Part shown: piece after piece, positions 15,501 through 18,974 of the stretch
How positions within the stretch are numbered: the first letter of the stretch is position 1
Layout: each line of letters begins with the position of its first letter
From: M3007 sp041160955
GTDB taxonomy: Bacteria > Bacteroidota > Bacteroidia > Chitinophagales > Saprospiraceae
DNA: 18,974 nucleotides
NCBI GenBank assembly: GCA_041160955.1
Contig: JBEAVK010000102.1
Span: forward strand, 1 to 18,974
Direction: 5' to 3'
Made by a program: the position numbers and the translations under genes
The notes under the pieces: generated by a model
The model's database searches: none
What the model was told of the DNA's origin: nothing
Seen by the model: only the letters and a program-made list of their open reading frames with translations

Positions 15501-16627
15501 TTGAATTGGCCAATGATCCTATTGGAATTTCTAAAACTTATGGTAATCTCGGCACCTTATTTTTTAGACAAGGCAGTTATGAATCGGCCAAGAGCTGGTT
15601 TGCTAAAGCCATTGAGATCAACCGTACCCAAAAAAGGGAAACCGAAAATGCCAGTATCGTCGCTAATTTGGGTCTAATATTTATGAACCAAGGCCATTAT
15701 GACGAGGGCGTGCGTTGGCTGGAGGAACAATTGACCATAAGCGAGCAATTTAAGGACAAACAAGGGCAAACGACGCTTTATACCAACCTTGGTATTATAT
15801 TTTTGGAAAAAAACAGCCTCGATAGTGCACTTTTATGCTTGGAAAAGGGTTTAGCCCTTTCAGAAGAACTGGGCAATAAACTCACCATGACGATTTGTAT
15901 CGGTTGTATCGGGTCGGTATGGGAGAAAAAAGGCGATTATATCAAAGCGATGCAAAATTTTGAGCGCGATTTGGTATTGGCACAAGAAATGGGCGATAAA
16001 CAAGGCACTGCTATCGCTTATGGCCTGATCGGTGATTTGTTGTCGGTTACTGGTGAATTTGAGCGTTCTACGTCGTGTATTGAAGAAAATTTGCGCCTCA
16101 GCCGCGAACTCAATTACAAAAAGGGAATTGCAAAAGCACTCAATACGTTGGGTGATAACTGGTATTATCTCGGCGATTTGCAAAAGTCTATTTCTTATTA
16201 CAACGAGGCTATTGAATATTCTCGTGAAATGGGTAATCGTTTGGTTTTGGGGTATTCTTTGATCGAAAAAGGCCAAGTACACTTGCAAAACGGCGATGTA
16301 GCGCCTGCCCGACAATTATTGGAAGAGGGCCGCGATATAGCCTTGGCACTGGGTAATTCCGACCTTACATTTGAGGCAAATATCCTCCGCGCCCGTATTT
16401 TATTGGCCGAAGGCAACCGCCATGAAGCACTCCGCCAATTGTCGCAACTTTTACAGATGTCGCGCAACGAACGAGAAGAGGCTTCTATCAATTTTGAAAT
16501 ACGCCACGTGGCCGATCACCCCACGAAACATTACTTGCGTGCTTTGGAATTGTACCGAGAAATGTACAGTAGAACACCACAACATATTTATAAACTTAGG
16601 TTAGAGGCATTAGAAAAAGAGCGTTAA
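12581..16627 (+). CDS. Two-domain class III nucleotide cyclase with AAA-type NTPase and TPR region (soluble adenylyl cyclase-like)
   Basis: A 1348-residue cytoplasmic protein in the order cyclase domain C1 (~22-200), cyclase domain C2 (~243-410), signal-transduction NTPase (~420-860) and TPR repeats (~860-1340). C1 has both metal aspartates, Asp30 in FVDLSGFT and Asp80 in FAGDSFTAIF, but no Asn-x3-Arg pair. C2 has lost the first aspartate (FLAFTG) but keeps Asn359 and Arg363 (VNLAARLM) and Lys286 in DKGG. The two halves would thus form one composite active site, as in animal soluble adenylyl cyclase. Walker A is GEAGIGKS (452-459); Walker B is LVIELEDTHW (591-600). It begins with GTG: the stretch HFLPHFIQENY before the first internal Met (at 12632) looks conserved in related cyclases as I recall them. 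Product probably cAMP. The NTPase/TPR half is likely a sensor or scaffold; its signal is unknown. Confidence 0.85.
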   Translation: MKHFLPHFIQENYRSGIMEGHLNAFTMFVDLSGFTQLTNTLMEKGAVGAEELSVTLNDIFQPSVRLTYQNGGFIPYFAGDSFTAIFPVSDHPDDDAGMRVIGSAMAALDHFKKEKESGGSLSTYEIGIKIGLSYGRIDWGIVGDKRKAYYFRGTPIDNSGMAQSKAGNLQMVGDNAFLQRFSPEILPVKTIEQDWHQLLPSKYFKSQKKSPEAILLPKPDPAIVAAFLPEEVYAGKEQGEFRNVVSVFLAFTGVESHLSLNHFASTILEHSVNFGAYFKEIDFGDKGGLMLSIFGAPISFENNIERALEYVSAIGDDLSSLKDLTGARFKIGITSGIAFTGVIGSPERCQYAAVGARVNLAARLMAKADWGEVITDDNIQRNRNFRFSSRGTGMFKGFEQPVQTYKLTGRSISGRAGFAGSYVGRAEELGNLIAFATPLKDKKFAGIAYIFGEAGIGKSRLSYELRRSLNESGALSWFNCQSDQILRKPFNPFIYFLKNYFEQSPENSTAINAEKFDRNFLELQFELTQENHPEADLVRREIARTESVLSALVGVNKSGGLWEQLDARGRYQNTLTAVANLLIAEAILQPLVIELEDTHWYDDMSREFLAQFIRRAQSYPIFLLASSRYEDDGSKSFPIRRNLLDEFGVKDLEVDLNYLSPSDLRIFAESRLNGKLNDDLYDLLQRMTQGNPFYLEQMADYFREGDMLETQNGLIQLKNRDVQISDSVKQIMMSRIDRLSGLVKETVKAAAVIGREFELPVLSAVMARQEEFIEKNGDLAHVLREQIETAEKWQIWHAMNELRYIFRHSLLREAAYDMQLRTRLRELHQSIAETIEQLYPNSEERFVDLAFHYEQAEMEKKTDKYLEKAARYAQRNFQNRQALVFYEKLLKHLSDVSKKSKKRVKILLRKGSVHELIGQWPEAETDYKDALERAKGLNDWFLIGRANRRLGQLLMLRGDYNEAKKNLEVAITCFELANDPIGISKTYGNLGTLFFRQGSYESAKSWFAKAIEINRTQKRETENASIVANLGLIFMNQGHYDEGVRWLEEQLTISEQFKDKQGQTTLYTNLGIIFLEKNSLDSALLCLEKGLALSEELGNKLTMTICIGCIGSVWEKKGDYIKAMQNFERDLVLAQEMGDKQGTAIAYGLIGDLLSVTGEFERSTSCIEENLRLSRELNYKKGIAKALNTLGDNWYYLGDLQKSISYYNEAIEYSREMGNRLVLGYSLIEKGQVHLQNGDVAPARQLLEEGRDIALALGNSDLTFEANILRARILLAEGNRHEALRQLSQLLQMSRNEREEASINFEIRHVADHPTKHYLRALELYREMYSRTPQHIYKLRLEALEKER

Positions 16628-16684
16628 GGAGCGTGTAAATAGCAATATTTGTAACTAACGGCCTACCGAATAATGTAGCAAAAC

Positions 16685-17164
16685 ATGGCAAAGAAACCTG
16701 TTAAAATAGAAATTATCAATCGTAAAGCGTCATTCGAGTACTTTTTTGTACAAGAATACGACGCAGGTATTATGCTAACGGGTACCGAAATAAAAAGTAT
16801 CCGTGCGGGCAATGCTAACTTAAGCGATGCTTGGTGTTTGCTTGAATTGGGCGAATTATGGGTAAAAAGCATGTTTATCGCCGAATATTCACATGGAACG
16901 GATAATAACCACGAGACCCGTCGCACCCGCAAATTACTGTTGCGCAAACCGGAAATTAGAAAATTAGAGAAAAAGGGTAAAGAAAAGGGCTTTGCCATTA
17001 TTCCTATCAAACTCTATATCAGCGATCGCGGTTTTGCTAAGCTCCGTATCGCTTTGGCTACGGGTAAAAAAACATTTGATAAACGCGAAGTGATGAAAGA
17101 ACGCGATAACAAACGCGAACTGGATCGGGTGAAAAAGATTTTGAAAACTAGGGAGAGTAAGTAA
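16685..17164 (+). CDS. smpB: SsrA-binding protein SmpB
   Basis: A 159-residue tmRNA-binding protein for trans-translation, which frees ribosomes stalled on broken mRNA. Family marks are NRKASFEYFF near the start, GTEIKSIRAGNANLSDA, and ISDRGFAKLRIALATGKKTFDKRE, with the basic C-terminal tail (ELDRVKKILKTRESK) that enters the ribosomal mRNA channel. Length is normal. It begins 57 bases after the cyclase stop, so it may be read from the cyclase transcript. A weak promoter-like AATATTTG at 16644-16651 could also serve it. No tmRNA gene (ssrA) was seen in this window. It ends six bases from the convergent gene's stop. Confidence 0.95.
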   Translation: MAKKPVKIEIINRKASFEYFFVQEYDAGIMLTGTEIKSIRAGNANLSDAWCLLELGELWVKSMFIAEYSHGTDNNHETRRTRKLLLRKPEIRKLEKKGKEKGFAIIPIKLYISDRGFAKLRIALATGKKTFDKREVMKERDNKRELDRVKKILKTRESK

Positions 17165-17170
17165 TCATAC

Positions 17171-18208
17171 TTATTTCTTTTTACCAAACATCCAGCCCGC
17201 CGCCACAGTAACACCGCGAAAATCTTGTAAATATAACAAGTCACTCTTTGGAGAAGCAATAATAGAACCCGAGCAGGCAACATATAACCCCGAATAAAAA
17301 GACATACCCACGCCAAAATTAACGCCATAAGCGGTTCTTTGGTCGCTAGAAAGACCGACAACAGGTGCAGAGCCAACTCTAGTAACTTCCCACCAGTTTC
17401 GGGCCACCTCTACATAAGGCCCTCCGAAAATATAGGTGCGCGCATAATTAGCCGATAAATAATACTTGGCCGAAACACCGACTTCTAATGCGGCCATCCG
17501 ATACGAACTATACACTTCACTACTATCTGCTTGTCTGATTCCCCTGTCTTGATCCTTTGAATTAATCAAAAAATCCCCTTGAATGCTCCACCTTGAGTTG
17601 ATAGGGACTTCAACAGGTATGCCGACAAATGTGGATCGTGCGCGCAATTGGCTACCGACAACAATACCAGCTTTAGGTATAGGTATTGCCAAACTTCTGC
17701 TTTTTCTGTTTTTGGGTTTAGGCGTAGCGATTTCTAGTAAAGCCGCGCTGATCCAAGGTTCTATGGGAGGTTCTTGGGCTTTTTTAAAATCGGGTAATAT
17801 GGACGCTACAAAATTGATCGTACCAATATAGGGCACGCTACTTTCTGGGGTAATATAATTCGGGTTATACCGTGCTTCTACTTGTTCTATGGCATCAAGA
17901 GGGACTTTTTTTATAAAATATTGCTCATCCATTACGGCGTTAAACTTACCATTGCCCAGCACCCTTGTCAGGTATTGCCCATTGAGCAAAATAGCGATAT
18001 TGAGGTGTTTTTCGGTATCAAATTCACGCACCACATCGCGCAAAAAATGAACGGATTCCAAATACCCGCGCTCTACGACCAATGAACCTGGGTAGTTTTT
18101 TTCTGGGTTAAACTTGTTGATCGGTTGGAAAAAAGGGCTTTTTCCCTGTGCATGTAGGTGGTAGTTTGCCAGTAAACTGACGAAGAAAAATAAGAGATAG
18201 GTACGCAT
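17171..18208 (-). CDS. Predicted outer-membrane beta-barrel protein with plug-like N-terminal region
   Basis: A 345-residue exported protein with signal peptide MRTYLLFFFVSLLANYHLHA followed by Q. Residues ~65-135 (LNIAILLNGQYL ... VPLDAIEQVEARYNP ... SVPYIGTINF) recall the plug domain of TonB-dependent receptors, where a phrase like 'I.PDDIESIEVLKG' followed by G-x-I-N is typical. From ~190 on, alternating hydrophobic strands (AGIVVGSQLRARSTFVGIPV, MAALEVGVSAKYYLSANYA, TAYGVNFGVGMSFYSGLYVA, GVTVAAGWMFG) suggest a small barrel. The end is basic (GKKK), not the usual terminal aromatic residue. It is far too short for a TonB receptor barrel. I do not recognise the specific family; a porin-like or accessory outer-membrane protein is the best guess. 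Confidence 0.65.
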   Translation of the reverse strand: MRTYLLFFFVSLLANYHLHAQGKSPFFQPINKFNPEKNYPGSLVVERGYLESVHFLRDVVREFDTEKHLNIAILLNGQYLTRVLGNGKFNAVMDEQYFIKKVPLDAIEQVEARYNPNYITPESSVPYIGTINFVASILPDFKKAQEPPIEPWISAALLEIATPKPKNRKSRSLAIPIPKAGIVVGSQLRARSTFVGIPVEVPINSRWSIQGDFLINSKDQDRGIRQADSSEVYSSYRMAALEVGVSAKYYLSANYARTYIFGGPYVEVARNWWEVTRVGSAPVVGLSSDQRTAYGVNFGVGMSFYSGLYVACSGSIIASPKSDLLYLQDFRGVTVAAGWMFGKKK

Positions 18209-18243
18209 ATTGTTTTTATTTTGTGGTTGTTGTTTAGAAAACG

Positions 18244-18251
18244 CAAAAATA
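18244..18251 (-). promoter_or_regulatory. Candidate -7 element TATTTTTG for the beta-barrel gene
   Basis: On the minus strand TATTTTTG matches TAnnTTTG exactly and lies 35 bases ahead of the ATG at 18208. No -33 element with correct spacing was seen. Confidence 0.45.
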
Positions 18252-18396
18252 CATGTTTTAATTATATAAGTATATAGGACGCTTTATCCTTCTCTAATAT
18301 CGACAAAGGTAGGCAAATATTAATTGCGTTGACTGGAGTAAATAAAATTCATGTAATTTATTGATATTCAAATTATTATGTGTTTTTTGGTGCAAA

Positions 18397-18416
18397 TTGG
18401 GTGTAAATTCACCCAA
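18397..18416. repeat. Dyad symmetry TTGGGTG-N6-CACCCAA
   Basis: Perfect 7-base arms around a six-base TAAATT spacer, in A/T-rich DNA about 190 bases upstream of the beta-barrel gene. No T-run follows on either strand, so a protein-binding site is more likely than a terminator. The regulator is unknown. Confidence 0.45.
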
Positions 18417-18511
18417 ATAAGGGCTTTTCACATAATGGAGAAACACCTGGCAAGCCTTCATTAAAAAGACTGCTTAATCTTATTTTAGTGTCAACTTTAA
18501 TGAGGAAGTCC

Positions 18512-18547
18512 AGTTGATGTTCAAAATATTCATAGTAAACATCAACT
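18512..18547. repeat. Inverted repeat AGTTGATGTT-N16-AACATCAACT
   Basis: Perfect 10-base arms (18512-18521 and 18538-18547) around an A/T-rich 16-base spacer, 87 bases past the stop of the leftward partial gene. No T-run follows, so it is either a weak terminator hairpin for that gene or a binding site. Confidence 0.5.
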
Positions 18548-18633
18548 ACACACGTGTTTATTTTATGGCTATATTAAGGTTTATTTTGTTGCTTCTGTTG
18601 CATAGAACACAATTTATCCATAAAACAGAATAC

Positions 18634-18974
18634 CTAAGAGACCCTGTGTTTCAATTTTTCCAGTTCTTTCATCAAGGATTCTTCCCGTTCCCTCAATAGT
18701 TTATTAGACTTTAATAGATCACTATTTTGCTCCGAGTATAGTTTAATCGCTTCTTGTAGTGTGCTTAATGATTGCTGTAAAGTAGTAAGAAGGGATTCGG
18801 GAATGGTAACAGTGCAATTATTGTACTGTTCGCCCTGTTGGTTTTGATTGTTGAAAACATAACCAATACCCGATTTGATTTCAATTTCCTCGGGCGTTGC
18901 TGCAAGCGCACTTGCTGGGTATTCATTAAATATTAGGCACGTAAATGGTGGCTCTAATCTAATCGATACCCAAT
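18634..18974 (-). CDS. 3' part of a gene with coiled-coil C-terminus, possibly an XRE-type regulator (partial)
   Basis: The minus strand is open from the window edge to a TAG at 18636-18634, giving the last 112 residues of a protein whose start lies outside. The first visible part contains EPPFTCLIFNEYPASALA and KSGIGYVFNNQNQQGEQYNN. The rest (ESLLTTLQQSLSTLQEAI ... LLREREESLMKELEKLKHRV) is a charged leucine-heptad coiled coil ending in HRVS. Bacteroidota HTH regulators of the XRE group often have an Asn/Gln-rich linker such as this (FNNQNQQGEQYNN) and a helical tail, so I suggest one, with low certainty. The DNA-binding domain, if any, is not visible. Confidence 0.6.
   Translation of the reverse strand, partial: WVSIRLEPPFTCLIFNEYPASALAATPEEIEIKSGIGYVFNNQNQQGEQYNNCTVTIPESLLTTLQQSLSTLQEAIKLYSEQNSDLLKSNKLLREREESLMKELEKLKHRVS

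Larger units (their letters stand above)
18209..18633. other. Gene-free A/T-rich stretch with two dyad symmetries
   Basis: These 425 bases lie between the start of the beta-barrel gene and the end of the next leftward gene. They hold the beta-barrel gene's promoter element and the two inverted repeats listed separately. The one small reading frame on the plus strand (18514-18699) has a low-complexity, Phe-rich translation, overlaps the real leftward gene and shows no protein family, so I leave it out. Confidence 0.6.

Noticed and set aside
15860..16315. 151-codon open frame on the minus strand
   Set aside because: It is antisense to the TPR region of the cyclase gene and shows no family features.
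16644..16651. AATATTTG as an smpB promoter
   Set aside because: One mismatch to TAnnTTTG and no -33 element at normal spacing, so it is mentioned only in the smpB entry.
18514..18699. 61-codon open frame on the plus strand
   Set aside because: Its 3' third is antisense to the leftward coiled-coil gene and the translation is low-complexity and Phe-rich.

Overview
The window looks like an ordinary chromosomal segment of a Bacteroidota bacterium, most likely of the Saprospiria type. The evidence is a gliding-motility gene (gldG), secreted proteins carrying both known kinds of type IX secretion (T9SS) C-terminal signal, and promoter -7 elements of the Bacteroidota form TAnnTTTG, often TACCTTTG or TACCTTCG. 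A PIF1-type helicase with HRDC and HTH tail, an OmpA/SPOR protein and palindromic repeats fit the same group. The genus is inference. I saw no tRNA, rRNA, insertion sequence, integrase or CRISPR array.

Layout. 117-1226 (-) is a T9SS type B cargo protein, divergent from 1514-2329 (+), a T9SS type A cargo protein with a CxxxxCH motif. 2423-2611 (+) is a 62-residue peptide ending in CPACGMG that I read as a chryseobasin-type precursor of MNIO (DUF692)-modified RiPPs; no modifying enzyme is in the window. 2780-3223 (+) is a Nudix-like protein without a Nudix box. A 23-bp tandem repeat starts immediately at its stop codon and runs into a long hairpin and then a terminator. 3626-4945 (+) is a secreted TlpA-like thioredoxin protein. 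4964-5156 is a fold-back element built from small palindromes. 5344-6813 (+) is an OmpA-family protein.

A leftward block follows: helicase (12269-9789), M29 aminopeptidase (9756-8653) and gldG (8597-6822). It converges on the OmpA gene with only 8 bases between stop codons. gldF, the usual partner of gldG, is not adjacent. The 311-bp divergent region at 12270-12580 then feeds the 1348-residue protein at 12581-16627 (+), which has two cyclase domains, an NTPase domain and TPR repeats in the order found in animal soluble adenylyl cyclase. smpB (16685-17164) follows. It converges with an outer-membrane-type protein (18208-17171, -). The window ends in the 3' part of a coiled-coil gene (18974-18634, -) preceded by a gene-free stretch with two dyad symmetries.

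Most of the annotated products belong to the cell envelope or secretion (two T9SS cargos, thioredoxin, OmpA, GldG, beta-barrel), and the rest are housekeeping (SmpB, helicase, aminopeptidase). The strongest candidates for something new are the orphan RiPP-like peptide, the soluble-adenylyl-cyclase-like protein with a partly changed active site, and the modular palindromic element.
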